From CAVPLM01 sp963713545 (GTDB taxonomy: Bacteria > Actinomycetota > Thermoleophilia > RBG-16-64-13), in contig CAVQME010000014.1 in assembly GCA_963713545.1 (NCBI GenBank), forward strand, positions 62,001 through 126,000: a stretch of 64,000 nucleotides of DNA. Direction: 5' to 3'. Positions 26,403-35,337 of the stretch are shown in pieces. The notes under the pieces were generated by a model. That model was not told the origin of the DNA and searched no databases. It was given only the letters and a program-made list of their open reading frames with translations. The translations under genes and the position numbers were made by a program. Each line of letters starts with the position of its first letter. Positions within the stretch are counted from its first letter, which is position 1.

Positions 26403-27854
26403 ATGAAGACACCTGACCTCAGTCTCTCCGACCTCGGTTCCTACTTCCCCGACGATTTCACTCCCGAGCAGCGGGCGAAGGCGCAGACGATCTTCCTCAA
26501 AGAGCTGGCGGCCAGCGCCCACAAGTTCTACAGGGGCAAGATCGTCAGCATGCCCAAAGCCGGCATCTACGGTTTCAACTGGTTCAACGTCTACTACACG
26601 CCCGGCGTCTCCATGGTGTCCACGTCCATCCGCGACGACAACGACGCCTCGTTCGACCTGAGCAACCGGGGCAATCTGGTGGCTGTGGTCAGCGACTCGA
26701 CCCGGGTGCTGGGCGACGGCGACGTAACGCCTCCAGGGGGCCTGGGGGTCATGGAGGGCAAGGCCTTCCTCATGAAGTACCTGGGTGGCGTGGACGGCGT
26801 GGCGCTTTGCGTCAACAGCTACAACAAAGAGGGCAAGCACGATGCCGACAAGATCATCGATTTCGTAAAGATGCTCGAGCCCAGTTTCGGCGCCGTCAAC
26901 CTGGAAGACATCTCCCAGCCCAACTGCTTCAAGGTGCTGGATACGCTCCGAGAGGAGTGCGACATCCCAGTGTGGCACGACGACGCCCAGGGCACGGCCA
27001 GCGTGACGCTTGCCGGCCTCATCAACGCCCTGAAGGTGGTCGGCAAAGAGCTGAAGGACGCCAAGATCATCCTTGTAGGCGCCGGCGCCGCCAACAGCAC
27101 GGCGGCGCGGCTGCTCCTGGCCGACGGGGCTGACCCCGACAAGATGGTCGTCTTCGACAGCAAGGGCGGTCTCCACAAGGGCCGCGACGACGTCAAGGCC
27201 GACACTGCCTTCTACCGCAAGTGGGAGATCTGTGAGGCTACCAATCCTGAGCGCATCGATGCCGAGGCAGAGGCCTTCAAGGGAGCCGACGTCGTCATCG
27301 GAGCATCCCAGCCCGGCACTATCAAGCCGGAGTGGGTCAGCACGATGGGGCCCAAATCCATCGTATTCGCCTGCGCGAACCCGGTGCCGGAGATCTATCC
27401 CTACGCCGCCAAGGAAGCGGGTGCCTATGTGGTGGCCACCGGTCGGGGTGACTTCCCCAACCAAGTGAACAACTCCATCGGCTTCCCGGGCATCCTCAAG
27501 GGCGCCCTCATGGTGCGCGCCCGCAAGATCACCGACGAGATGGCCATCGCGGCCGCCCACGCCGTGGCCGACTTCGCCGAGAAGAAGATAGGCATCAACC
27601 CCGACTACATCATGCCCACCATGCAGGAGACCGAGGTCTTCGCCGTGGAGGCTGCCGACGTGGCCATGCAGGCCATCAAGGACGGGGTGGCCCGCATCGA
27701 GCTGACGTGGGACGAGGTCTACAAGACCACTTTGGCCGACATCAACGAGGCTCGGTCGATCATCGACCTGCTGCAGAAGAACGAGTTCATCAAGGCCCCC
27801 GACCTGCAGATGCTGGCCGAGGCCCGGGACAAAGCGGTCGCCGCGGTCAGCTGA
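26403..27854 (+). CDS. NAD(P)-dependent malic enzyme
   Basis: This 483-residue bacterial-type malic enzyme oxidatively decarboxylates malate to pyruvate and CO2. The N-terminal catalytic part shows YYTPGVS and the metal-binding regions VNLEDI and PVWHDDAQGTA. The cofactor domain has GAGAANSTAARLLL, and NPVPEIYP and ATGRGDFPNQVNN follow. The stretch after residue 440 is a helical extension. The start ATG follows GGGAGCAG. It is oriented away from pgsA. Whether NAD or NADP is used is not settled by the motif. It could feed pyruvate from the catabolic region into central metabolism. Confidence 0.93.
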   Translation: MKTPDLSLSDLGSYFPDDFTPEQRAKAQTIFLKELAASAHKFYRGKIVSMPKAGIYGFNWFNVYYTPGVSMVSTSIRDDNDASFDLSNRGNLVAVVSDSTRVLGDGDVTPPGGLGVMEGKAFLMKYLGGVDGVALCVNSYNKEGKHDADKIIDFVKMLEPSFGAVNLEDISQPNCFKVLDTLREECDIPVWHDDAQGTASVTLAGLINALKVVGKELKDAKIILVGAGAANSTAARLLLADGADPDKMVVFDSKGGLHKGRDDVKADTAFYRKWEICEATNPERIDAEAEAFKGADVVIGASQPGTIKPEWVSTMGPKSIVFACANPVPEIYPYAAKEAGAYVVATGRGDFPNQVNNSIGFPGILKGALMVRARKITDEMAIAAAHAVADFAEKKIGINPDYIMPTMQETEVFAVEAADVAMQAIKDGVARIELTWDEVYKTTLADINEARSIIDLLQKNEFIKAPDLQMLAEARDKAVAAVS

Positions 27855-27928
27855 GAATGGCTACGGCCCGGCTGTGTCGGGCGGAGCCGGGCGGAGCCAC
27901 TCCGTCAGCATAGGGTGGGGAGGTGCAG

Positions 27929-29215
27929 GTGACCGGGTTCCTGGTCCTCGGTGGGCTTGTGGTCGTTTATGCTCTGGTGGCGGCCAGGGTCGAGTACCTG
28001 TATCTCACCGGCCCCATCGTGTTCGTCGTGGTCGGCTTCGTGCTCGGCTCTGGAGGAGTCTCCGTGGTGGACGTCGGGCCGAACTCGGGCATCGTCCGCT
28101 TCGTCGCCTCGGTGACTCTGGCTCTGCTGCTGTTCTCGGACGCGGCGACCGTTCGACCGCGCGTCGTGGCCCAGGATGCGAGAGTCATAACTCGTCTGCT
28201 CCTTGTCGGTCTTCCGCTGACGGTCGCCCTGGGCACCGGGGTCGCCTGGTTGCTGGTACCCGCGCTGGGGGCGGGGGCCTTCGTGCTGCTCGCCTCTATC
28301 CTCGCGCCGACCGATCTCTCCCTCGGCTTGGCCATGTTCAAGAATCCTCGGGTGCCCGAGCTGGTACGCGGGGCCATCAACGTGGAAAGTGGGCTCAACG
28401 ATGGGATCGCCGCGCCTCTTGTCACCTTCTTCATCGGCCTGGTTATCGCGGAGTCGCAGCACGAGACCCGCCCGGTGGTTGAGGCGATAGTCGAGATCGT
28501 CATCGGCATGGGGGTCGGAGGGGCCATCGGCCTTGTCGGCGGGCTGCTGCTTCGTCTCAGCCGCAACGCTCGTTGGTCATCGCTCGCTTCCAGAGAGTTC
28601 GCTGCGCTGTCGCTCATCATGCTGTCGTACGGGGTTGCCACGACGATCCACGGCAACGGTTTCATCGCCGCCTTCGTCGGCGGGTTGGCATTCGGGATAA
28701 TCGCTCGGGAGGCGGCTCACGAGGCGGTGGAATTCTCGGAGAGGATCGGCACCCTGCTCACGTTCGCCGTCTGGTTCATCTTCGGCGCCGCCATCGCACC
28801 TATCATCATCTCCGATGGACTTTCGTGGAGACCCATCCTCTATGCGCTTCTTAGCCTGACCTTCATCCGAATGGTGCCGGTGGCGGTGTCTCTTCTGGGT
28901 AAGAAGCTGCACGGCTCGACGCTGCTCTTCGCCGGTTGGTTCGGACCCAGAGGGCTGGCCAGCGTTGTGTTCCTGCTCCTAGCGCTCGAGTCGCTGAACG
29001 AGGCGGGGATAGGCACGACCCTTTTGACGGTCACGGCGGGTTGGACCATCCTGCTGAGTGTCATCCTTCACGGTCTATCGGCGGGCCCCGCGGCGGCCTG
29101 GTATGCCGCCCGGGCCCAGAAGTTCGCGCCCGACAGCCCTGAGTTGCAACCAACCGCTCAGGTGTCCGGCCGACAGGGATTGGCGTTGCCTATGTCGTCC
29201 CGTCCGGAAGACTAG
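27929..29215 (+). CDS. CPA1-type Na+(K+)/H+ antiporter
   Basis: This protein of about 428 residues has some 12 hydrophobic segments and family marks of cation:proton antiporters: LLFSDAATVR (segment with the acidic residue), APTDLSLGLAMFKNPRVPELVRGAINVESGLNDG (the conserved ND of segment 5) and FGPRGLASVV late in the sequence. It exchanges Na+ or K+ for protons at the membrane. The GTG at 27929 is chosen since GGGGAGG lies six bases ahead; a GTG at 27923 overlaps that site. No TrkA domain follows. Single gene with its own likely promoter. Confidence 0.9.
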   Translation: MTGFLVLGGLVVVYALVAARVEYLYLTGPIVFVVVGFVLGSGGVSVVDVGPNSGIVRFVASVTLALLLFSDAATVRPRVVAQDARVITRLLLVGLPLTVALGTGVAWLLVPALGAGAFVLLASILAPTDLSLGLAMFKNPRVPELVRGAINVESGLNDGIAAPLVTFFIGLVIAESQHETRPVVEAIVEIVIGMGVGGAIGLVGGLLLRLSRNARWSSLASREFAALSLIMLSYGVATTIHGNGFIAAFVGGLAFGIIAREAAHEAVEFSERIGTLLTFAVWFIFGAAIAPIIISDGLSWRPILYALLSLTFIRMVPVAVSLLGKKLHGSTLLFAGWFGPRGLASVVFLLLALESLNEAGIGTTLLTVTAGWTILLSVILHGLSAGPAAAWYAARAQKFAPDSPELQPTAQVSGRQGLALPMSSRPED

Positions 29216-29360
29216 GGGGAGGTGCGAGAAGGCGCGGTCTCGAGGAGCGCGTCCCTGTCCCTGACGGCGTGGGGTTTCCTTTGACCTCTGCCACGGTATT
29301 CACACTCTTGATCGGTTCATGCGACGCTCGTGGCCGTCGCCGCTCATCAAGGAGGTTCTC

Positions 29361-29765
29361 ATGCCCGGTCTGAAGGACATCGAGGGGATCGGCGCGAGCT
29401 ACGCCGAGAAACTGGACAAAGCCGGTCTGGCTACCACGGACGCTCTGCTCAGCGCCGGCAGCACGCCGAAGGGACGGGCCGACCTCGCCGCGACCACCGG
29501 GATCAGCGAGAAACTCATCCTGCGCTGGGTCAACATGTCCGACCTCTTCCGCATCAAAGGTGTGGGCGAGCAGTACTCCGACTTGCTCGAGGCGGCTGGG
29601 GTCGATACCGTGGTTGAACTGGCGCAGCGCAAGCCGGAGAATCTGCAGGCAAAGATGGCCGAGGTGAACGAGGAGCGAAAGCTGGTTCGCAGGGTTCCCA
29701 CAGAGAGCGAAGTGAGCGACTGGGTGGAACAGGCCAAAGCTCTACCTCGGATGGTCAGCTACTAG
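29361..29765 (+). CDS. DUF4332-type tandem helix-hairpin-helix protein
   Basis: This 134-residue protein has two helix-hairpin-helix-like repeats (IEGIGASYAEKLDKAG near residue 7 and IKGVGEQYSDLLEAAG near residue 62), the DUF4332 arrangement. Such repeats bind DNA backbone or mediate protein contacts; the exact role is unknown. AAGGAGG precedes the ATG at 29361, so the 14 upstream in-frame codons are excluded. The next gene starts 18 bases later. Confidence 0.85.
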   Translation: MPGLKDIEGIGASYAEKLDKAGLATTDALLSAGSTPKGRADLAATTGISEKLILRWVNMSDLFRIKGVGEQYSDLLEAAGVDTVVELAQRKPENLQAKMAEVNEERKLVRRVPTESEVSDWVEQAKALPRMVSY

Positions 29766-29783
29766 GTCTTTAGGGGGTTTTGC

Positions 29784-30614
29784 ATGTTTCCGATGGGTGG
29801 TTGGTCTTGGGGCTGGAATTCGGACTGGGGCTGGGGGTGGGGCTGGGTCGCCGTCGTGGGTGGCATAATCCTGCTGGGGATATTCCTCATACCCTGGTTC
29901 TTCTTCCTGCTGAACCTTCAGAACACGCTCAACCGCGTCAGCGACCGCAATCGGGCTATGGCGTCCGGGCATGTGTGGCTCAACTTCATCCCCATCTTCA
30001 ATCTGGGCTGGTTCATCTACACGGTGGCGAAGGTCAGGGACTCGGTGAAGGCCGAGTACCTTTCGCGCAACTGGAAGGTCGAGGGCGATTTCGGCTACAA
30101 CGTTGGTTTGGCCACGGGAGTACTGGCCATCGTGTCGTTCTTCATGGGCTGGGTGCCGGTGCTGGGCTGGGCCGTGGGGATCGCCCAATTGGTGTGCTGG
30201 ATCATCTACTGGTTGAAGACGAACGAGCTCAAGAACACCCTAGGAGAGAGAGGCGCGCTCGCGGGGCCCGCGCCTTATGCGCCACCCCCGCCGTATCCGG
30301 GATTCCCTGTGCCTCCGAGTAACGCCGCCCCCGGCGCCGGACAGCAGATCCCTCCGGCCGCTCCACCACCAGGGGTGGTCGCCCCGGCCGCAGCCACCGC
30401 GGCCGTGATCACCGCCGCCGGTCCCGGAGCGGCTGGCGAGGGAGCCTTGGAGGAGTCCGGTGGAGAGGCAGGTCCGACCATCTGCGCAGGGTGCGGGTCG
30501 ACCTACGCCCCCGGAGACAAGTTCTGCCGCACGTGCGGGCTGCCTTTGCCGCAAGCGCCCCCGGGGGGAGCGCGCGCCTATCCGCAGGGCCGTCCCGAAG
30601 ACGCTGGAGCGTGA
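29784..30614 (+). CDS. Membrane protein with C-terminal zinc ribbon
   Basis: This 276-residue protein opens with a Trp/Gly-rich segment (GGWSWGWNSDWGWGWGW) and four hydrophobic segments up to about residue 155. A long Pro/Ala-rich linker follows, then a C-terminal zinc ribbon CAGCG...CRTCG. The middle resembles small membrane domains of the DUF4234/DUF4870 kind. The zinc ribbon faces the cytoplasm if the topology is N-in with four spans. No function is known. It is 18 bases behind the DUF4332 gene and convergent with alanine racemase. Confidence 0.8.
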   Translation: MFPMGGWSWGWNSDWGWGWGWVAVVGGIILLGIFLIPWFFFLLNLQNTLNRVSDRNRAMASGHVWLNFIPIFNLGWFIYTVAKVRDSVKAEYLSRNWKVEGDFGYNVGLATGVLAIVSFFMGWVPVLGWAVGIAQLVCWIIYWLKTNELKNTLGERGALAGPAPYAPPPPYPGFPVPPSNAAPGAGQQIPPAAPPPGVVAPAAATAAVITAAGPGAAGEGALEESGGEAGPTICAGCGSTYAPGDKFCRTCGLPLPQAPPGGARAYPQGRPEDAGA

Positions 30615-30670
30615 GGCTGACTCAGCCGCGACACCGGGTCGCGTGACAGCGGCTCAGCCGCGCCACCGGC

Positions 30671-31810
30671 TCAGCCGTTGACGAAGAGCCGCTCCGATCG
30701 GTCGAGGGCGATGTCGCAGGTGACCTCGTAGTTGATCGTGCCCAAGCGCCGGGCTACTTCTTCGACCGTGATGCGGTCGGAGCCGTCCGCGCCGATGAGG
30801 GTGACGGTATCGCCCACCTTGACGCGACCATCCGTGCCCACGTCCACTCCGAAGGAGTCCATGGAAACCCGTCCGGCCAATGGATAGCGGCGACCATTGA
30901 TCAGCACCTCGCCTCGGTTGCCGAGGGCGCGGAACACCCCGTCCCCGTATCCGAGGGGTACCAGGGCCACATCGGTCGGGCTCTCGGGGCGGAAAATCTG
31001 GCCGTAGCCCACCCCCTCGCCGGGAAGCACCCGCTTGACGAGCACCACCTGGGATCTCCAGGACAGCGCCGGCCGGAGTCCCTCGGCCAGCGGGTCGGCC
31101 TGCCAGGGAGAGAGACCGTATACGGCACACCCGCAGCGGACCATGTCGAGATGTGAGCGCTGGGTGTGGATGGTAGCGGCGCTGTTCGCCGCGTGGGCGA
31201 TTGCGGTGGGCCAGCGCAGGCGCACCTTTCCCAAAGCCGGCAAGAACCGGCCCAACTGGAAGTCGACGCTTGCCGGATCCTCGGTTACCGAGGCGAAATG
31301 GGTCATGACTCCCACGAGGTCGATCTCCTCTATCCCCCCGATGGCGTCGAGGAATCCGTCGACCTCGGACGGGTAGAGCCCCTGGCGGTTCATGCCGCTA
31401 TCGATCTTGAGGTGCACCCGAGCTCTCAGCTTCGATCCACGAAGCGACGGTAGGACTTCGGCCATGTGATCGCTCACCACGGCGAAATCAACGTGCTGAC
31501 GGGCCATCTCCTCGTACTGATCGCGGCTGTAGAGGGGGCCCATGACCAGGATGGTGGAATCAAACCCGGCGTCGCGCAGGGCGACCGCCTCTTCCGCGGT
31601 GGCTACCGCCACGCCATGGGCGCCCGCCGCCACCGAGGCGCGGGCGACTGGAAGAGTGCCATGGCCGTAACCGTCGGCCTTTACAGCGACGAGCATCCGG
31701 GTGCCGGGAGTGAGTTGCCCGAGCAAGAGAGCCACGTTGTGGCGGATGGCCGCCAGATCTATGAGTACACTGCTTCGCGGCGAGGTCTTCATTCCGCAAA
31801 AGGCTAACAT
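30671..31810 (-). CDS. alr: Alanine racemase
   Basis: This 379-residue fold-type III PLP enzyme interconverts L- and D-alanine for peptidoglycan. The PLP lysine lies in VAVKADGYGHG, the pyridine-contacting region in RCGCAVYGLSP, and the C-terminal domain shows GVGYGQIF, PLGYGDG and SMDSFGVDVG. Two starts are possible: ATG at 31810 or ATG at 31792; neither has a strong ribosome site, and most homologues begin near the second. It is directly downstream of the phosphatase gene on the same strand and may be co-transcribed with it. Confidence 0.93.
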   Translation of the reverse strand: MLAFCGMKTSPRSSVLIDLAAIRHNVALLLGQLTPGTRMLVAVKADGYGHGTLPVARASVAAGAHGVAVATAEEAVALRDAGFDSTILVMGPLYSRDQYEEMARQHVDFAVVSDHMAEVLPSLRGSKLRARVHLKIDSGMNRQGLYPSEVDGFLDAIGGIEEIDLVGVMTHFASVTEDPASVDFQLGRFLPALGKVRLRWPTAIAHAANSAATIHTQRSHLDMVRCGCAVYGLSPWQADPLAEGLRPALSWRSQVVLVKRVLPGEGVGYGQIFRPESPTDVALVPLGYGDGVFRALGNRGEVLINGRRYPLAGRVSMDSFGVDVGTDGRVKVGDTVTLIGADGSDRITVEEVARRLGTINYEVTCDIALDRSERLFVNG

Positions 31811-34035
31811 ACCGGCTGTCGGGGAGCCATGGGCTCTAGGAAGACGATCCGTCCTTTGTGGAGAGCAGAAGGACGGCTACATCGTCGGCGAACGACCCTC
31901 CGCCGGAGGCCTCGATCTCGGCCATCAACTCGTCGAGGGCCGCGCCGTCCGGTCGGGAGCCCGACCAGGCTTCCAGACCGTTGCTTGAGCCGGGCTTCGC
32001 CGTATCTCTCTCTAGACCCCGGACCCAAGCGCGCATCGGTCAGCCCGTCGGTGTAGCAGAAGAGGCTCCACCGGTCGGGGAGCGAAAAGGACCACGGTGG
32101 CGTGCGCCTCCCCCTGTTGAACCCCAACGGAGGGGATGGTGGTGTATCAAGGGAAGTCACCGTGTCGGTGAGCAGCAAGGGGGGGAGATGGCCCACGTTG
32201 CACAGGACAAGATCGTGCCGGTCGGTATCGACCGAGCCCAAGAGAATAGTGGCGAAGGCATTTGGTTCCACTCGTTCGTCCATGAGTACCTGGTCCATGA
32301 CGGCTACGGTCTCTTGGAGGGCCACTTTGGCAACGACAAGGGCCCTCCAGGTCGAACGGAGCGTGGCTCCCAGCGCCGCCGCGTCCGGGCCGCGGCCGCT
32401 GACGTCCCCGATCACGAAGTGCAGTCTCCCATCGGTGCCATCGACTATCGATCCGACGAAGTCGCCGCCCAAACGCAGTCTTTGCTCCCCGGTGCGGTAA
32501 CGAGTCACCACCTGCAGACGAGGATGATCGACGGGAACTGAGGGCAGCAGGCTGGCTTCGAAGCGGGCGTAGAGGCGTTGCGCGGAGGAATTGGTCAGGG
32601 CCAGCGCCGCCTGGTCGGTGAAGCGCTGCACGACCAGCAGGTAGGCGTCATCCGGCCTCTCCCGAGGTCGGTCCCAGGCCAGAACGAAGAGATTCCGGGG
32701 ACCGTGCTCGTCGATCCGGAGAGGCACGTAGAGAGCCGAACGAGTGCCGGCCCTTCGCACCACCTCGGGAGGCCAAGGCTGGACGGAGCGGGCGGGGTCT
32801 GTGACGTCGGCGACGAAAGCGGGGGCGCGCGAGCGTAGCTCGCGCGCCAGCGGCATCTCCCCGGTGAGCGGAAACGTCAGGCCCCTGTGCAAAGCCTTGA
32901 CATACGGTACCCTGGCCAGTACTCGCAACCTGTCTCCCTCGATGCGATACATGGCCGCGGCGGTGCAGTCGAAGGTCTCCAACGCCGCGTCGCAGATAGC
33001 CTCGGCCACCTCCTCCCGCGACCCTGTTATGTGGAAGGTGGGCGCAAGGGCCAGCACCCGATCCAATGTCTCGCGCAGTGCATCGGCCTGGCGCTGCGCC
33101 TCCACGCGCAGGGCGGCCTGCCACGCGATTCCGGCCTGGTCGGCGAATCGTTGCATGATGGCGAGCAACTCATCGGTGGGACGCTCGATCTGATGGTCCC
33201 AGGTCAGGAAAAGCACGCCGACGGTCTCATCGAGGTTGATGATCGGGACCAAGATGGCGGAGATCGTGTTCAGCTCGTGTTGTATCCGCAGCGCGGCGCC
33301 TTTCAGGTTGATCCGTCTGACATCCGGCCAGAAGGTGGGGCGGCGGCTATGAAGGGTCTCGGGTGCCTCGACTTCCTCCGTGAGCGTGAAGATGAGACCC
33401 GGAAGAAGTCTCCCAGACTCGGGGGCAAGGGCAAGGAGCTCGAACGTCAGCCCCTCGAGGCTGTGCAGTTGGGCTCCGTCGGAGCCGAAGGTCTCGAGCG
33501 CGGTGTCGCAGATAGCCTGGGCGACCTCGGGCAGGTCGCCTCCCCGGTGGAATTGCGGACTGAAGTCGAGCACCCTCTCCATCTTCTCGCGGGCCACCAG
33601 CGAGCGGCTGAGGGCCTGTCCGAGGGCCGCTTCTCTCCGTACCACCTGCCGGCGCAGATACCCCACGGTCAAGCCCGTGACGATTGCAGCTCCGCACCAG
33701 ATCAGCGCCGAAGCTATGGCGTTGGCAGCGGCGGTAGTAGTGCTGAAATCTGCCAGTAGGAGAAAGGAAGCGAGCACTCCCACCAGGGCTGTGATCAGGC
33801 CTACGAGCGTGCCGCTCAAACCGGCCGCCACGACGGAGATGAAGACTATCCCCGCTCCCACCGGATCGAGGGGGTGGATCTCCGAATCGGCCCAGTAAAC
33901 AGCGAGGACCGCGATGACTTCGAGCACGAGCGCGACCGCCAACACTACCCAGCGATAGCGCTGGAACCGGCTGCCCGGTGCCAAGAGCCTGTCAGCCGGC
34001 GGGCGCAAGAACCCTGATCTAAGTGGATCCGGCAT
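31804..34035 (-). CDS. Membrane-anchored GAF/SpoIIE-type protein phosphatase, frameshifted near the end
   Basis: After about four hydrophobic segments (residues 25-120, DUF4118/MASE-like), a coiled linker leads to two GAF domains and a PP2C/SpoIIE phosphatase domain (GGDFVGSIVDG, GDVSGRGPDAA, YTDGLTDARLG). Such proteins dephosphorylate anti-sigma-antagonists in response to signals. The frame used here ends in an Arg-rich tail, while the expected last segment (GLEAWSG..., SFADDVAVLLL with the metal-binding aspartates) is in the +1 frame and stops at 31836. The break is near 31990. I take this as a frameshift or sequence error. The start at 34035 follows GAGG; an upstream ATG at 34119 lacks a ribosome site. 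Confidence 0.8.
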   Translation of the reverse strand: MPDPLRSGFLRPPADRLLAPGSRFQRYRWVVLAVALVLEVIAVLAVYWADSEIHPLDPVGAGIVFISVVAAGLSGTLVGLITALVGVLASFLLLADFSTTTAAANAIASALIWCGAAIVTGLTVGYLRRQVVRREAALGQALSRSLVAREKMERVLDFSPQFHRGGDLPEVAQAICDTALETFGSDGAQLHSLEGLTFELLALAPESGRLLPGLIFTLTEEVEAPETLHSRRPTFWPDVRRINLKGAALRIQHELNTISAILVPIINLDETVGVLFLTWDHQIERPTDELLAIMQRFADQAGIAWQAALRVEAQRQADALRETLDRVLALAPTFHITGSREEVAEAICDAALETFDCTAAAMYRIEGDRLRVLARVPYVKALHRGLTFPLTGEMPLARELRSRAPAFVADVTDPARSVQPWPPEVVRRAGTRSALYVPLRIDEHGPRNLFVLAWDRPRERPDDAYLLVVQRFTDQAALALTNSSAQRLYARFEASLLPSVPVDHPRLQVVTRYRTGEQRLRLGGDFVGSIVDGTDGRLHFVIGDVSGRGPDAAALGATLRSTWRALVVAKVALQETVAVMDQVLMDERVEPNAFATILLGSVDTDRHDLVLCNVGHLPPLLLTDTVTSLDTPPSPPLGFNRGRRTPPWSFSLPDRWSLFCYTDGLTDARLGPGSRERYGEARLKQRSGSLVGLPTGRRGPRRVDGRDRGLRRRVVRRRCSRPSALHKGRIVFLEPMAPRQPVC

Positions 34036-34166
34036 CGACCTCAGGCTATCAAGCGGGATAGTCGGGAACAAGTGCGGCGAGCGGTGGTTGGCCGCCGGAC
34101 GCTTGTGTGTTAGCATCACCGGGCTGCGGGCCGCGCGTGCACCTGTGGTCCGGCATCGCCAGATGT

Positions 34167-34239
34167 GCCCCCATCGTCTAGTGGCCTAGGACATCGCCCT
34201 TTCAAGGCGACGGCGGGGATTCGAATTCCCCTGGGGGCA
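34167..34239 (+). tRNA. tRNA-Glu (UUC)
   Basis: The 73-base cloverleaf has acceptor arms GCCCCCA/TGGGGGC, anticodon loop CTTTCAA (anticodon TTC), a TTCGAAT T-loop and discriminator A. CCA is not encoded. Confidence 0.97.
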
Positions 34240-34258
34240 TTTCCCATCTGGGGCGCCT

Positions 34259-34330
34259 GGGCGCATAGCTCAGTGGGAGAGCACCTGCCTTACAAGCAGG
34301 GGGTCGCAGGTTCAAATCCTGCTGCGCCCA
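34259..34330 (+). tRNA. tRNA-Val (UAC)
   Basis: The 72-base cloverleaf has acceptor arms GGGCGCA/TGCGCCC, anticodon stem CCTGC/GCAGG with loop CTTACAA (anticodon TAC), T-loop TTCAAAT and discriminator A. It lies 19 bases behind tRNA-Glu. Confidence 0.97.
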
Positions 34331-34448
34331 CTTGTAACGTGGCTCTTCCGGCGGTCACCGAGAACGCGGGAATCGCCGGGACAAAAGACCGCAGAGCGTG
34401 AGATAATCTCGCGGTCAAAGGGCGCGTCGGCGCCCGGCATGGTTTCAC

Positions 34449-34522
<74 letters not shown>

Positions 34523-34541
34523 CTTCGAGCCATAGCTATGG

Positions 34542-34955
34542 TCATCCCTCGCGCAGGTGGTCGAGGCACAGGCGCAGCATCCTCTCCACGTGGGAATCGT
34601 CGGGCGAATACACCATCTTGCGCCCTTCACGCCGCGCGCGGACGAGCCGGAAGTGCCGCAGCAGCCGAAGGTGGTGTGAGACCGACGACTGGCTCATGTC
34701 CACCTGTTCCGCCAGATCCTGTACGCACAGCTCCCCTTCTCTGATCAAGACCTGGATCACGTACACACGTGTTGGATCGCTGAGGACCTTGAAGACCTCG
34801 GCTATCCGGGAGGCACTCTCGAGTCCGGCTTCAGTGTCCTCATCGGCAGCCAGTGTATGAGCGCGCCATTGGGCAAGAATGTCCCGAGCCTGCTCGTGAG
34901 CCGCGTCCACGAGCACTTCGGAACCGATGCCTGAGTGAAGGTCCGTCTGCGCCAA
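34542..34955 (-). CDS. ArsR/SmtB-family metal-responsive repressor
   Basis: This 137-residue winged-helix repressor has the recognition helix region VDMSQSSVSHHLRLLR preceded by ELCVQDLAEQ. The C-terminal helix carries D-x-H-x10-H (in DSHVERMLRLCLDH) followed by a glutamate three residues on, the alpha-5 zinc-sensor arrangement of SmtB/CzrA, while the Cys of the alpha-3 site is mostly absent (LCVQD rather than CVCD). It therefore probably senses Zn, Co or Ni. An N-terminal extension of about 45 residues is present. A 20-base operator lies 30 bases ahead of the ATG, indicating autoregulation. No metal transporter gene is adjacent. Confidence 0.88.
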   Translation of the reverse strand: MAQTDLHSGIGSEVLVDAAHEQARDILAQWRAHTLAADEDTEAGLESASRIAEVFKVLSDPTRVYVIQVLIREGELCVQDLAEQVDMSQSSVSHHLRLLRHFRLVRARREGRKMVYSPDDSHVERMLRLCLDHLREG

Positions 34956-34984
34956 GGAACACCCCCTCTGCCACTGTCTGCAAG

Positions 34985-35004
34985 ATATGAACTCATGTTC
35001 ATAT
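34985..35004 (-). promoter_or_regulatory. ArsR/SmtB-type operator
   Basis: ATATGAAC-TCAT-GTTCATAT is a perfect inverted repeat with 8-base arms, of the ATATGAAC type known for SmtB/CzrA-family repressors. It sits just upstream of the arsR-type gene start and would overlap its promoter. Confidence 0.75.
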
Positions 35005-35264
35005 GTCGGCAGAAGCCGCGGGGGGCTTGAAAAGCCTTGGGCGTAGGGGACAGCAGAACGCGATGCGGATGACCTGGGGAGGGAGCGGCCGAGCCTGAGA
35101 CAACGGGCGACCGGGAGAGGGGGCGTGGCGCGGCCCGAGCGACCGAGCGGCGGGCAGCGAGGCGGGCGGGGTGCGCCGGGTCGGCCCTTCCTTGAAATGC
35201 GTCTGGTGCTCGGCTAGTATTGCGGCCCGGTGCGCGGACGAGCGCTACCGTGCCACCACCGCGT

Positions 35265-35337
35265 GGCGGGATAGCTCAGTTGGTAGAGCACATGACTGAA
35301 AATCATGGTGTCCCCGGTTCAAGTCCGGGTCCCGCCA
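35265..35337 (+). tRNA. tRNA-Phe (GAA)
   Basis: The 73-base cloverleaf has acceptor arms GGCGGGA/TCCCGCC, anticodon loop CTGAAAA (anticodon GAA), T-loop TTCAAGT and discriminator A. The 3' half doubles as the integration site of the adjacent element. Confidence 0.97.

Noticed and set aside
24224..26416. A 730-codon open frame on the plus strand
   Set aside because: It is opposite the membrane protein and pgsA, both of which have clear protein features. The frame is rich in His/Gln/Asp/Glu as typical for antisense of membrane genes.
25311..27560. A 749-codon minus-strand frame opposite the malic enzyme
   Set aside because: The malic enzyme motifs on the plus strand are decisive; the minus frame has none.
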